NCBI GenBank assembly: GCA_015501595.1
Contig: JADNRX010000045.1
Location: 62,001 to 126,000 of the forward strand
DNA: 64,000 nt
Direction: 5' to 3'
Origin: Hymenopellis radicata
Lineage: Eukaryota > Basidiomycota > Agaricomycetes > Agaricales > Physalacriaceae
Shown here: positions 1 to 11,671 of the stretch, piece after piece
Layout of the letters: every line of letters begins with the position of its first letter
Position numbering within the stretch: position 1 is the first letter of the stretch
Program-made: the position numbers and the translations under genes
Notes under the pieces: model-generated
Told to the model about the DNA's origin: nothing
The model's database searches: none
Seen by the model: the letters and a program-made list of their open reading frames with translations, nothing else

Positions 1-427
1 CCATCAGCGAGCAGACATTCAATGCTTGAAGAAACATACGCCAAAGGACGAGAACGGCGTCGACAAAAGGAAGATATCTCGTCAACAAATAGAGTATCTT
101 GGTGATATTCCAGGCCGAGGGCCAGATGAGGGTCACCTCTTGCTCGAATGTCAAGATGTACTCGTGAACCTTGGAAATAATTCAGCGGGACTGGACAGGA
201 CGAACGCTACGAGACCTGGACGTACAAGCAGGGCGGTGGATGCGACTGATTTTCAAACCGAATATGTAAGCCGCGAATTGGTCCTTGGACGTTGTTCGAT
301 CTCACCATCAAAGTACTGACCCGGGCATATCAGTACCATACTAAGCAGCTGACGCCAGGCTCACCGTAACAATCTGCATATGCTCCAGAGCTGTAATGAG
401 CGCGCGCGCTTGGGCCTGGGGATCCAT
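1..427 (-). CDS. DUF6533 membrane protein, 5' part (runs off the window)
   Basis: The 5' end of an agaric DUF6533 multi-spanning membrane protein of unknown function. Four exons read cleanly: 365-427 (ATG at 427), a 10-nt micro-exon 306-315, 226-245 and 40-169. A donor GTATG starts at 39, and the gene continues beyond the window. The spliced product has the family pattern: a short hydrophilic start, then YFDVASTALLVHEYILTF, then EQEVTLIW, then a tryptophan/lysine stretch and TRYLPFVDAVLVLW as the next membrane segment. A paralogue split by insertions lies at 43412-55173 on the same strand. It shares the 10-nt micro-exon and a 130-nt fourth exon. Family membership is secure; function is unknown. 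Confidence 0.82.
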
Positions 428-951
428 GGCAAGCGGGAGTTCGCCAGGAAGATGACAGACACCAAGAGACTCAAGTATGGGACCGACTCCCGTAAGTCCT
501 CGCCACTTGACCCATCCCATCTCTGATCATGATGGTGCCCTTATTCGAATCCTGATTAGAATGTCACGTATACAATACCGAATGAATGGGTTGCCGGCAC
601 CGACCGATGGGAAAGTAACAAACGCGTGGCTTCATCGGAATTTTTGATGCAAGCTGGGATACTGCGTATGCTGTAATTGATCTGGAGATCAACGGAAAGT
701 GACAGCGGCCATGGAAAGATGAGGCGTGCAAGTACTAGTGTATGCGATGTGATCGTGGTAAGTACGACGAAGATTTACGCACCCCGAGGAGTTTGCCGGC
801 CTAGAGCGGCTTCAATCAAGCTAGTGGGTTTTGAGTGGGTTGATGCGCGACAAGCGCTCGGTTCGCTCGGATATAGACTAACACGCCGCTCGCTCATTTA
901 CTTCCACCTGGCTTTGGGGAAAGCTTGTTTTCTTACTTACTCTGCTCACCG

Positions 952-1727
952 ATGGCCCCGCCTCCTATTGACATATCCAAAGTTACTGGTAATGCACCAG
1001 ACAAGGTCAAGAATGTGCTCTCGGATCTTAGGTTCTTTGGCTATGACCTCGACGACAATGGGCACCACAACCGATTCGGGAACAACGTTTTTGCTGGGAT
1101 GTGGCTGGCGGAGGTCTCTTCTACAACCAACGATGAAGAGCCTACTAAGAACGAAGTAAAAGCAGCCTTCGGTGTTGTGGTGGATGAATGTGAGTACACA
1201 TCGCCGTATCCACGTGTCAAAAGCTCAGTGGCGCTGCGCAGCCATGCTCAACGGACTCACGACGCTTCACGGAGGTTGCTCAGCGTTCATGATAGACCTG
1301 TAATCAAATCCCATCTCTCTGTGGTCCCTTACTGATGCTCCTCAAGGGGGACTACACTTGCTCTGCTCGCATATGCTTTGATTTACCCGAAAGACTCACC
1401 TGGCGCGCATACCGTTTCCCACTCTATGACCGTATCGTTTCATAGTCCGGCTTTGATGTGAGTGCCTTCCAACAGATATCCGCCTCCCATCTGATTTCTC
1501 TCCAGAGGGGAGGAACTCAAAGTCATTGGCAGAACCGTGTCCGTGGGAGGAAAGTCTATGACTGCTCGATGCGAGGTACGTTTCGATTTACCATCGCACT
1601 GTCAAACGTCGACTGATTGAACCTTTCCTGCCAGATTTGGAGCGTAACGAAGAAACGGCTGGTAGCCTCTGGGATACAGAACAAGATGATACCCCCGCCA
1701 GCACATGCCAAAGCTGCGAAGCTGTGA
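952..1727 (+). CDS. HotDog-fold thioesterase-like protein (PaaI/ACOT13 type)
   Basis: Five exons join in frame: 952-1189, 1242-1299, 1347-1457, 1506-1575 and 1635-1727, giving 189 residues. The introns are 47-59 nt with good GT..AG borders. The product shows the HotDog thioesterase signature TTLHGGCSAFMIDLGTTLAL in the middle, then TVSHSMTVSFHSPALM, then a VIGRTVSVGGKSMTARCEIW strand. It ends in the family-like VASGIQNKMIPPP. Proteins of this family hydrolyse acyl-CoA thioesters in the cytosol or mitochondria; the substrate cannot be read from sequence. The ATG at 952 was chosen because MAPPPIDISKVTG matches the usual length. An in-frame start at 925 is possible. Confidence 0.85.
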
Positions 1728-2441
1728 GATGCCCCATTTACCTTCGCCGGATGTAGTAGACATCTAGAATAGGTACTGCATGTACCATAGAAGTGGTACA
1801 ACCCGAAAGCGATGTTCCTTCCACAGACTCCTACATCACAAAAGGATGTCAAGACAGCATGTCATCGTACCTCGAGAACACCCATCATCAAACTTGGTGA
1901 TTCGGGATCACATTGTTCGTCTGATCTTGTTATTAACATTGTTAAGCTTACCCATCGCCGCCGACTGTTTCTCTCATGACCATCATATGCATATCATCAA
2001 CCAACATCACGATGCTTCTCATCAATGACCTCCACGAAGGAAAATCTCAGTACAATGGGCCTGGGCCTGAAACGCAGATAGAAGCAGAATATTGTACTTG
2101 GCAACCTGTGATAGGTGGGAGCGCCATGATTCATGAACATTGAACACAGTACCATTTCGGGGCTGGTGCCACAGGTTTCAGATGACTGAAATAGCTCCTC
2201 GGTTCTCACCGGCGAAAAGAGTTCCACCGTCACCGAGCCCGACTTTGTAAACTTCATCAACCATGTGCCGCCACACATACCAGAAAGCACCTCAAGCGCG
2301 CCGCCGCCTCACTTGAATACAATTGTATCTATCCAGTGTACCTATCTACAAAGAAAATCTTCAAGTCCATGAAATCGTAACAATTATATGTCAAGAATTA
2401 TAGATTAGTAATTCGTATACGTTGTATCACCACTTCTTCCT
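1728..2441. other. Intergenic gap between thioesterase and MON2 3' ends
   Basis: Between two convergent genes. Short open frames occur on both strands, but none matches a family I recognise or has convincing exon structure. It probably holds the 3' untranslated regions of both genes. Confidence 0.5.
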
Positions 2442-5400
2442 TCACGGCACACCCATCTCACGCCCCACCTCCTTCAAACACTTGCGACTCAAGTCCCTCG
2501 CATCCAGCTGAACAACAGCCCCGTCCAAATCAGCCTGACCAGCCATAGTCCACACCGAGGGCGTCTTCCTCGGTATAGAAGCAATCTCGCACAACACCGC
2601 GTAGAAATGGAATAGGTGTCCCACGGACGACCGCTTTACAGCATCAGCAATCAACAATGACGGGGTCAACGTCGTGTCTAGGCCTATACCAGAGAGTCAG
2701 TGCATAAATCAGTCATGCCGCAACGTAGCTTACTCGGTTGGGTGATACAATGTTGCGATGGCGTCTCTGAGAGCGCCGCCCACAAGGAGCCATACCACAG
2801 CCGTAGCTCGAGCAGCTTGCGAAGGACGTATAACAGTTCGTCTTCCCTTGCTCTATAGACGATTGAGCGTCAACACGCTAAGAACGGAGAAACAATTTAC
2901 CTCGGGAAAGGAAGGTTACCACGGAGTGACTCATCCGCCACGTACGCTTCCATCGTCATCTTGCATCGGTGTAACAGCGACGGCAAGCTCAACGCCGCTA
3001 ACCTTTTTCTCGACTGCTCCTGGTCTGACAAGGAACGTTAGTGCTATAATGATAATCTGACAAATAGTGTTCACCTTTCGTTGTATCGGAGCAAATGAGA
3101 AATAGTAAGTCGAAGCACCAATACGAAAAGCGCTCGCGAGGTAAGAGGAGGCCGGAATCGGTACTGCCATGACCAACAGAGACATCGACCTTGACATAGT
3201 CTTGCGAATTACGCAATGAGCCAACTGGACTTCCGCTCCGAGAGAGCCCTCGTCCTTCCGATTCATACAGGCGACTGCCTCGTTGGAGTATCTTCGCCAA
3301 TTGAGCGACAAGAATGTCGGGCAGCCTGGAGTCACCAAAGTGAGGAACAACATCAATCTCCAACGACGAAATGAGCGCAAGGTCAAAGTTTTCCTCGGCT
3401 TCCTGAACGTCAAGCGGAAATTCTTCCGCTGGCGCACTGCGACAAGGTTTAGCGACAGCATGATCGTGGGCCGCGTAGCTTCGTACCAATCTGCAAGGAT
3501 ACCACCACGGAAAACGTCGATCACTTGTCGCCAGATGCCTTCAATACGCTCGTCGGGTATCTCTGTAAACGATATCAGAATCACCCAGTCAGGTTATGCA
3601 CGAGAAGTTGACCTTTGGACAGTGGGTCGATATGATGTGACAGTTCCTTCACAATCTTCAAAAAACACGTCGTGGCCGTCTTCCAAAGGGCGGATCTTTC
3701 CCGAATTTCGAAGCAGCTGGGCAGTCGTACTTCAACTTGACCGGTATAGAATATGCCTACAACAGTTTTCACGTCAGTTCTTGCAGTACAAAGCAGTCGT
3801 GGGCAATCGTACCGATAAAACAGACTCCAACGTGCCGTCAACATATATCTCGGCCATATCCCTGTACTTGACGAAGAGGTCGACCAACAAAGGCATAGTC
3901 TTCTTAGAAAGGGCGATGTACGTTATGCGCTTCAGCGGCGTCTGACTATGAGGGTCCTGCGGTACATCGAACGATGCGAGGAATGCAAGCGTCGCATACT
4001 CCGACAGGTCGCGCATAATGAGGGAAGGCGAACCCGAGACAGATAAATCAATGCCAGTAATTGTCTCCATGACCACCAACTGTAAAAAGTTATTAGACAA
4101 GCTGGAACAAGTCACAAAAGAATATAGATACCTGAACAGGCGGAAGAGCATCGATGTCTGGACGATAATCAGGCGAGCTCGGATACGTGAGGATGCCTTG
4201 AATAATGTGAATACAAGCGTCAAAAGAACTTTAGGAAAACGCCTACCTTTCAGAATAACCATTAACCTCGTTATCCGTCCTATCGACCATTCCGATCCTG
4301 TGAACGACCGACTGACAGATCGCGTGCACTGAATAACATCGACAAACGCCACCAGACTTTCCTGAGTAAACGGTTTCGGCATCCCACCTTCAGCAAAACT
4401 CTTCTTCGTAGGACTCTGCAGACCCGTCCTCCTAAGAACCGCTTCTCCTACTTTGTCAATCGACACCCACACACGCTCCCATATGCCATGAAGCCGGTCC
4501 TGTACCTCCGGAGGAGCAGACGCAGAAGCCTTCACCGCCTTCTCCAGGCACCTGAGGGCCGGCGCACTGATAGTGCGACTATCCAAAAGAACCGTATCCT
4601 GCATATGATTAACAAACACATCCCAAACCTCCCCAAACCGGCCCAGATGCAATATCTTGCTAGCCAGAAAATCATGGAAGATCCCCCCAATTGACTGCAA
4701 CGCCAGGATCTTGCTCTCATTCCAATCCTCTCCCTCCTGCTGCTTCAGCTGATCCAGCAAGGGGAACGTCACTTCCCAAACACATTGCTCCCACGTCTCC
4801 AAACTGAGTGTACCACCGTAAAGCTGCATCGTGCGGAAGAGCGTCTGAATGGCGCCATCCCGGACCTCGGACCTATTGTCGGTACATAGGCCCAAGACTT
4901 CAAGCAACAAAAACATCCACAGTTCGCTATACCTGGGCTCCTCTTCGACGTCTTTCCTCTTGCCCTGAATCGCATCCGAGACACTCCACAAAAGACTCGC
5001 CGCGGCTGTCAAAGCGATGTTCGTATCCGCCTGCCGCCCAAACTGTCCTAGGGTACTGATACAAAGACGCAGATGTTCCGGCGATAGTGCTGTAACCGAA
5101 TCGCATACTAATGTCAAAGACTGGAAAGCAATCTTGATGAGCGCGGTGAAGCTCTTCTCGGAGGGCGTTCCAAATCCAATCAATAACGGTTTAGTGCGGC
5201 CGGGTGGTGACGAGGTGGAACTCAGCGCAGACACGGAATCCACGCTGGGCGTCCTGGCAATCGGGAGCGGTTTACACACACTGCTCAGCATCTCGAATAT
5301 CATCTCCCATCCCACGACCAAGGTATGTCCTGAGCTCTGGAGGATTTCATGGAGTGTTTCCAGTCCCATCTTTCTGAGTTCAACGCTCGTGCTCGTAGAC

Positions 5401-8298
5401 ATGACCTGAGCATCAGGCATAACCTGCTGTCTTAGCACGTCGAGCACCCGCTTTTGGACATCCTCTTTGATATCCCCAGTAGAACCAAGATTGCGTGGAA
5501 CGGTCTCGAGGATATCATCCAGCACTCTAGCGGCCTGTATGCGAATGGCCTGGGGGCGAAGGGTAGTCGAATAATGGCAAGAAGGTGCGTAGTCGTTTTA
5601 TCCCAAGCGATATCCGAGGACCGATATATGAGACGATGGAGATTGAGCTTGGCCACACCGCCCAATTTCCCAATACCGAAATCACCAGATCGCTAATTGC
5701 ATCGTGAGCTCCATGTCGTCCAATTGTAGATGTAAAAAGACACCAACCGAGTTGAAGGTCTTGGGTATGTGAATACCACTCAGCCGTCGATGATGAATAG
5801 AAGGCGAAGGTGACGACAACCCGTCCTCCATACTATCGCTGTCCGGAACAACACCCGCACTAGACTGCATTTCAACCATCTCAGCACTCAACTTACACAA
5901 CGCATCCACAAAACATTTGAACGCCCCATCGTCCAGATTCTTTGACCCGTCAAACAACCGCTGAATCCCATTCTGCAGCGTGTCCACATCCAAATCCGTC
6001 AACATCGGGTGGCGGCTTTGGGTCGACGCGCCCGAAACAGTGCGATTCTTCTTTGGCGTTCCGGTGATCGCTGTCTTGCTCGTTAACACGTATTCGGCGT
6101 TCTGCAGAACCTCGAGGATGTTATACCAGCTCTCGGCTAAGCTTCCAGAAAGGAACATAGCGCTGCCAATGAGGACCTTGAGACACGCCAAGTTCCGTTC
6201 GCTCAGCCCTGGCGGGCCTGTGGGACCGGCCAACCCAAAGTTCTCTGCAACCGTTGACCGAGGAGTTTGCGGCACATCCTGGTACGTGTTAAGACAGCTG
6301 ACGACACGAGTGGGTACCGCGAACTTGGCGAGACTGGTAAAGAACGCGTCGCGTGGGGTAGTGAGGCCAAGCATGCCGGACACGTTGACCAGCGCCTGAT
6401 AGCTGGCAAGAACGTCGACGAAGAGTTCGTCCGAGAGGTTGGTGGAGATGACGAAGGAAAGCGCAGCAAGGAGGGCAGGCCATCCGCCGGAGATGATGTT
6501 CTGAACAATAATGAGGTGCTTCGTGGCGGCCTCGTCGGGGGGTAAAGTAGATATATCCAGAGCCGGCGGAGCCCGATTCACCGCTTCGCCTGCTGCCCGA
6601 GGACGTTGAATGACAATTTGAGTGTAAAGCGGGCCAGTGAAAGACGCAAGTCCCTCGCATAGCGACACGAGACATTGAATCCCAAGCAGGTAAATGTAGG
6701 ATTCTGGAATCGGCGGCGAGTCGGCCTTGTCCAGTTGATCTATGCTGAACGTCGTATGAATAAGAGTTTGCTTGGAGAGAAAGTTGAACGGGTTTACCAT
6801 TGAAGCTTCATAGCAGATCCTTGAAGACTCAACCCGGCACCGCCGCCCATCATACCGACAACTCCTACGGCAGCATTAGCTACCATGCCAGCAACACCGT
6901 TGATGTCCAGACTGTACCCGAGCTAGACGCCGACATGGGTCCGGATTCTGAATGAGCCGGGACATTTAGACCCATCATCTGCGTACCCACACCCAGCATC
7001 GCGGGCTTCTCAGTCACCAATCGATTCAAAGCGGTGATCAAGGCAGTGAAAACCTTGCTCCCAGAAGCCTCATACCGGTCCCATACATTGCGCATCAGCT
7101 CTGCGTCGCTGCACAATCCACGCATAATTTCCATGGCGAGAACGCGCATCCACTGTGGGTGATCTTCGTCCGTTATGATCTTGATCAGAAGCATGAGGAA
7201 TACTTCCGACTCTGTTTCAAGCTCGACAGAAAACTGTTTGAGCAGGAGGAAGACTACGCGTGTGCAGCGAAGGGTGAGCGGGAATACGGGACGTTCAGAA
7301 AGAGCCTTGAGAAGGAGCGGGCATAGATGGTGACGGAGGAGTTGTATAAGTTCGGGGTGTACGCGGAACGAGTCGTGGTAGTTGGTGAGGACACTCTCGA
7401 TTAGCTCAAGAGCAAAGGTTTTGTGGAGGAAATCGAGGTTGAGAAAGTTGGGTTTCTCGGAATTAGCCAAAAGGCAGAGATCTTCGAAGACGGCAAAGGC
7501 GTCGCGTGCGGAAGGTCCGAGGGATTTGGTAGTGCCATCAGGGAGTTTAACGTCGTGCATCTCCGGCGAACTGTCCTGCCTGTCTTCGTCTACCATCTTG
7601 TCCACGACGAACATGACGAGTTGACGAAGTGTAGCAGCTGCTGTTGATGAGACTACTGCGATCTTGGACTCCTGCAGCTTGAAGCAGAGTAATAAGGCCT
7701 AGACGTATAATCAGGATGGTGGATGAGAGAATATTGAACACTCACGTCTCCTAGTTGGTCGCCGTGTATCGCTGGAAAGTTGGTGATGAGGGAAACAAGT
7801 GTCTGTAGAATGCGAAGTTGTATATCCACGCCTTGGGTCATGGCATCGTTCATAGTACTGATTATATGCTCGACGGCGGATTGAGGTACAGCCTTGAGTG
7901 CAATCAAGCGCTGCAAGGAGCCCAGCGAAATGGCGACTACTTTGGCATTTTTCGTCGCACATCCCATAAATACTGGGCGTAATAAGTCCTCGGATTGAGG
8001 TCCATCTACGCGCAATGTGAACATTATTGCATATATACAAATGTTACACGTACCAGAGGCTAAACTCGCGTTGGCCTGCTCCGGGGATGCTCTCAATATT
8101 GCGAGCGACTTTTCAGCTGCCTATATGCATACTTTAAGCAGCATGTCGGGGCGGAAATTGCGCATATATACCTCGCGGATATCTGGGTGTTTCCGGCGTG
8201 TTTCGCTAGCCAGCGACTAGAGCAACGTCAGCTCATAAATGAATGGTCTAAACACTACAGACCTGGAGCTCCGTCACCAAAAAAGCAAGGCTGCTCAT
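2442..8298 (-). CDS. MON2: MON2 homologue (Golgi/endosome trafficking scaffold)
   Basis: A long multi-exon gene for a Mon2/Ysl2-type protein, related to the large Arf-GEFs but lacking a Sec7 domain. In yeast and animals Mon2 works at the trans-Golgi and endosomes with Dopey and a P4-ATPase. The start is clear: ATG at 8298 gives MSSLAFLVTELQ, then intron, SLASETRRKHPDIRE, intron, AAEKSLAILRASPEQANASLAS. The largest open exon block (about 4.3-5.5 kb) carries ELRKMGLETLHEILQSSGH and SEVRDGAIQTLFRTMQLYGG. The C-terminus reads REDELLYVLRKLLELRLWYG, SETPSQHCITQP and KCLKEVGREMGVP, with the stop at 2442. There are many introns, and I have not fixed every junction. The gene looks intact. Confidence 0.88.
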
Positions 8299-10030
8299 CG
8301 TCGAGCACGGCGTACGCGACGGCGGGGAATCTTACCACTGCAGATGACGGTTAAGAGCAAGAGCAAGGACGATGATCGAGGTATTCGATCAGGGGATCTT
8401 CTCGCGTGGCGATCAGGTGTTGCTTTTCCTCCAAATTCGAACTTCAACCTACCTTGTCTCTGCGAGAGACATTGACAGAAGCTCCTACTCTCGTGCTGAT
8501 CTATCTAGGTTGAATGTTTCTCAATGCTCTCGTAAGTTGCTACCTGAGAGTCAACGTGTACTCAAAACTTCTGCTAAGGGTAGCAAGAAATCAGATCCTA
8601 CTTGGCAGTTATAAGTCTAGGAGGTAAGGGAGTTGTTACAGCGGACTGGAATACATGGAGCATGCGTAAGGCGCACGACCACTTGTTGGGCTTACATTAT
8701 TCTGGTTATGGGATGCTGTCTGGAGATCGTGACAGCGAAATGAAGAGCTGTCCCCTTGACTTGATTATTCGTTCACTGGCGTACGTGGACAAGTTGCTGG
8801 TGGTGCCGCGACTTCAACATGAAGCTCGAGTTAGGGTATGCATAATGTCCGCCGCGCGCACGAAGATAGCGGTATCTTCCCTTTCTGTCATCCTTCCAAC
8901 GACGCAATAACATAGGTACCGCTTTCATGTCCGAGGTACACCGAAACTTTATTTCTTTCCGATAGCATTCTTACTGTTTTTCAGATGAATTGTTACTGTT
9001 GTGGCTTCAACGATTTCATTCATCGTGGTGGTTCTTCCATCATCGGCCGTGTCTCTGAATTGAAAACGCGTCAAGCTAGGTAAATACGGTGCTGTTCATT
9101 TCACTATCCAATCCGGCTGCAGTCGATGTAGGTTCGGCCGCATCCACTTTTAGCGCTGTTGTCTCATAGACTTGGGAAACAGGTAGCATATCCGCAGACC
9201 CACGGACAGGCTCGTCCATCCTTCTTTGCCATCAGCTTCAACTCCAATTGTTTCTACCACACCCTTTCTACCCCCTGCACACTCTGCTGCCTCGCGCATT
9301 TAAATCTTGATCTCTACTCTCCCTGACTTTATCAGCATGTCGACGAAAGGAACACCGCGCTTGGGCGGTCCTTCACATACCGCGCCTTATTCGCGCACCT
9401 CACGTTCAAACTTTGTCTCACGACGCCACCACCTTACAAGGCGTCCATTCCCTCACGAGGCTCTATCTGAAGTTGTGTAACAGACAATCTCTCAAAACCC
9501 TTCATTGTCGAATGTAGCCTTACCACCCGAGCGCGCATTATCCCAGGCACCTTGCTCTGAATTTCTTCCGACCAAAGCCCCAGGAGCCTTGGACTGTGAA
9601 TGGCCATCGTCTATCTCATGGAACTGTGGAAGTGGTACGGTCGTTCTCTCGTCTAGTGGAACCTTTGCGACTCACGTACAGAAGGCAAGCTGACCATAAC
9701 GTGGCGTCAACTGTAGAATTTCGGCATAGAGCACTGTGCTCTTGAGTGAAGCGCTGGCGTTGGTATATTAAACAACCCTTCTCCATTAATGGAATATGGT
9801 AGGAATTTGCTTGGGGGCTTTCTGAAAACGGATAACCAAATCGAGAGAGAGTGGCGGGTTGGCCCTGAACAATGACTGGCCGTGTTTGGCGAACAATGGG
9901 CAGTCAATGTGGGGTTTTCTATTTGAAGTCTCGTCCACGTGACACTCATTGCCTTTCCTCTCTTCCACCACCTTTTGTTATCCAGTGCGATAATAAAGCC
10001 CCAGAGCTCATTCTCCACACCATTCATAAA
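8299..10030. other. Gap upstream of MON2 and the F-box gene
   Basis: A divergent promoter region between MON2 (minus) and the F-box gene (plus). A small open frame at 9337-9480 (ATG, 47 residues, rich in Ser, Arg and Pro, starting MSTKGTPRLGG) is possible but has no recognised family. I see no other supported gene. The first 35 bases upstream of the MON2 ATG match a segment near 11.9 kb. Confidence 0.4.
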
Positions 10031-11671
10031 ATGTCTGAGGTACGTGCTCATTCATTTGAGCGAGGATTGTCTAATTCTCGATCTCAGACTGTGAACCGCC
10101 AGCGTGGCGCAGTAATTAATGTAGACCTGCGAGTCGAGTTTCTCGCGATCTCCAATACCCCGCCCTTGGAGCGAGAAAGGATAGAGATGCGAGAGACACT
10201 CGTCCGTGTTCGCGTTCTCATTGAGGGCTTGAGTCCCAAGCAAGTAGTACAAAGAGCCAAGCTCGAAGCCTACGCAGCCAAGTTGGCCTCTGTCATCCAC
10301 CCCATCCGCTCGGTTCCCCCAGAAATTCTCAGCGAGATTTTCTCCCACTTGGTCACCGACCCGGATCTTACATGTCAAGACGTGAAGGACGACCACTACG
10401 TAGACAGCCTCGACACCAAGCGGGGTGTATGGGCTTTGACCCACGTCTGCTCTCGTTGGAGAAAGATTGTCACTAACACGTCCTCTTGGTGGACGACGGT
10501 TGGCCTCCCGTTCGATATTTACCGGAAGTCCTCCGTCACTGCCGATATTCTCGCTACATACCTCGAGCGGTCAAAACAACGTCCCCTCAACGTCATCATT
10601 CATTCAAGAGACGAGATATCCACCCATCCAGCGATGGAAGTCTTGATGAAAACGTGCGACCGATGGCGAGGAGGTTGGTTCGCCCTTCCATTAGACACTT
10701 ATCTAGCATGGCAGACCCCATTCCCCTTCGAGCAGCTCGACAAGCTACGCGTCTGCATCCAGGAGCCGCAGGAGCTGCCATTAGCTGCGTTCGCAGAGGA
10801 CTCGACAGTGAGATGTCGCGCATTTGGAAATGCGCCTATCCTCAGCGACGTCGCGGTCGACAACAAGGTGATGTTCAACGGCCTTTTTGAGATCAACTGG
10901 AGCGCTCTGGACATCTTTTGTCAGGAGCAGACGCTCCCAGACGAGTTCGTCGAGTGCTATCCCTTGTCGGACATACTCTCTTCGTTGATAATGCTCTCCA
11001 AAGCATCCTCCCTGGGAAGCGCCCAGTTCCACCTCCACCCATTCGATACAGAGTATGAGGTCGAGTGGTTGGAGGGGGTGGAGGATTACATGCACAAGAA
11101 GGGAGGCATTATACGTAATGCCGCGCTCACCTTCTTGGTGCTGAATGGTGCGCCAGGGACCTGGAGGCGGATACTCTCCAACATCGAACTCCCGAACCTT
11201 CAGACGCTCCACTGCCACCCAAGCCTCTCCGGATTTCCCGATCCGCTTCCCGCCGCAATAGGCAGCAGCCTTCGCAAGCTGGAGGTACATGTCGGCGGGA
11301 ACGCCGACACGGAGCCTATCAAGGCATTTCTGAACATGACGCCCGCTCTCCTCGAGTTGAAGATGATATTTGATTGGTTTTTCGACATCGGGCCCATGTG
11401 CACCATCATCTTTAGGATGACGCCCGACTTGGTGCCGCGACTTACCTCTCTTGCCGTTACAACACTCGGGCGCACCCGAGTCATCATAAAGAGTGACTTT
11501 ATAACGGCCTTGAAGAGCCGAGTGGACGGGCGGGTTTCTTCTAAAACCTTGTTGAAGGTCAGGGTAGTACAATCCGAGCTCGTCGTGATCAATAAGATGG
11601 TACAGGAAGAGTTAGACAGTTTGCTGTTGGGGCCGGATCCTGATAGTAGTAGCCTCCAGAGCATTGCTTGA
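10031..11671 (+). CDS. F-box-like protein (agaric family)
   Basis: A 546-residue open frame from ATG 10031. A conserved N-terminal helix (SNTPPLERERIEMRETLV) is followed by an F-box at about residues 88-110 (HPIRSVPPEILSEIFSHL). Then comes the CSRWRKIVTNTSSWWTTV motif typical of the large agaric F-box family, and a C-terminal region resembling degenerate leucine-rich repeats. Such proteins are thought to be substrate adaptors of SCF ubiquitin ligases; the target is unknown. Bases 10040-10087, right after the third codon, look like a 48-nt intron (GTACGT..TCTAAT..CAG). Because 48 is a multiple of three the frame stays open either way, so the true protein may be 16 residues shorter. Confidence 0.8.
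   Translation: MSEVRAHSFERGLSNSRSQTVNRQRGAVINVDLRVEFLAISNTPPLERERIEMRETLVRVRVLIEGLSPKQVVQRAKLEAYAAKLASVIHPIRSVPPEILSEIFSHLVTDPDLTCQDVKDDHYVDSLDTKRGVWALTHVCSRWRKIVTNTSSWWTTVGLPFDIYRKSSVTADILATYLERSKQRPLNVIIHSRDEISTHPAMEVLMKTCDRWRGGWFALPLDTYLAWQTPFPFEQLDKLRVCIQEPQELPLAAFAEDSTVRCRAFGNAPILSDVAVDNKVMFNGLFEINWSALDIFCQEQTLPDEFVECYPLSDILSSLIMLSKASSLGSAQFHLHPFDTEYEVEWLEGVEDYMHKKGGIIRNAALTFLVLNGAPGTWRRILSNIELPNLQTLHCHPSLSGFPDPLPAAIGSSLRKLEVHVGGNADTEPIKAFLNMTPALLELKMIFDWFFDIGPMCTIIFRMTPDLVPRLTSLAVTTLGRTRVIIKSDFITALKSRVDGRVSSKTLLKVRVVQSELVVINKMVQEELDSLLLGPDPDSSSLQSIA

Noticed and set aside
10781..11664. Long minus-strand frames opposite the F-box gene
   Set aside because: Antisense shadows of a GC-rich coding region; no family match or intron signals.
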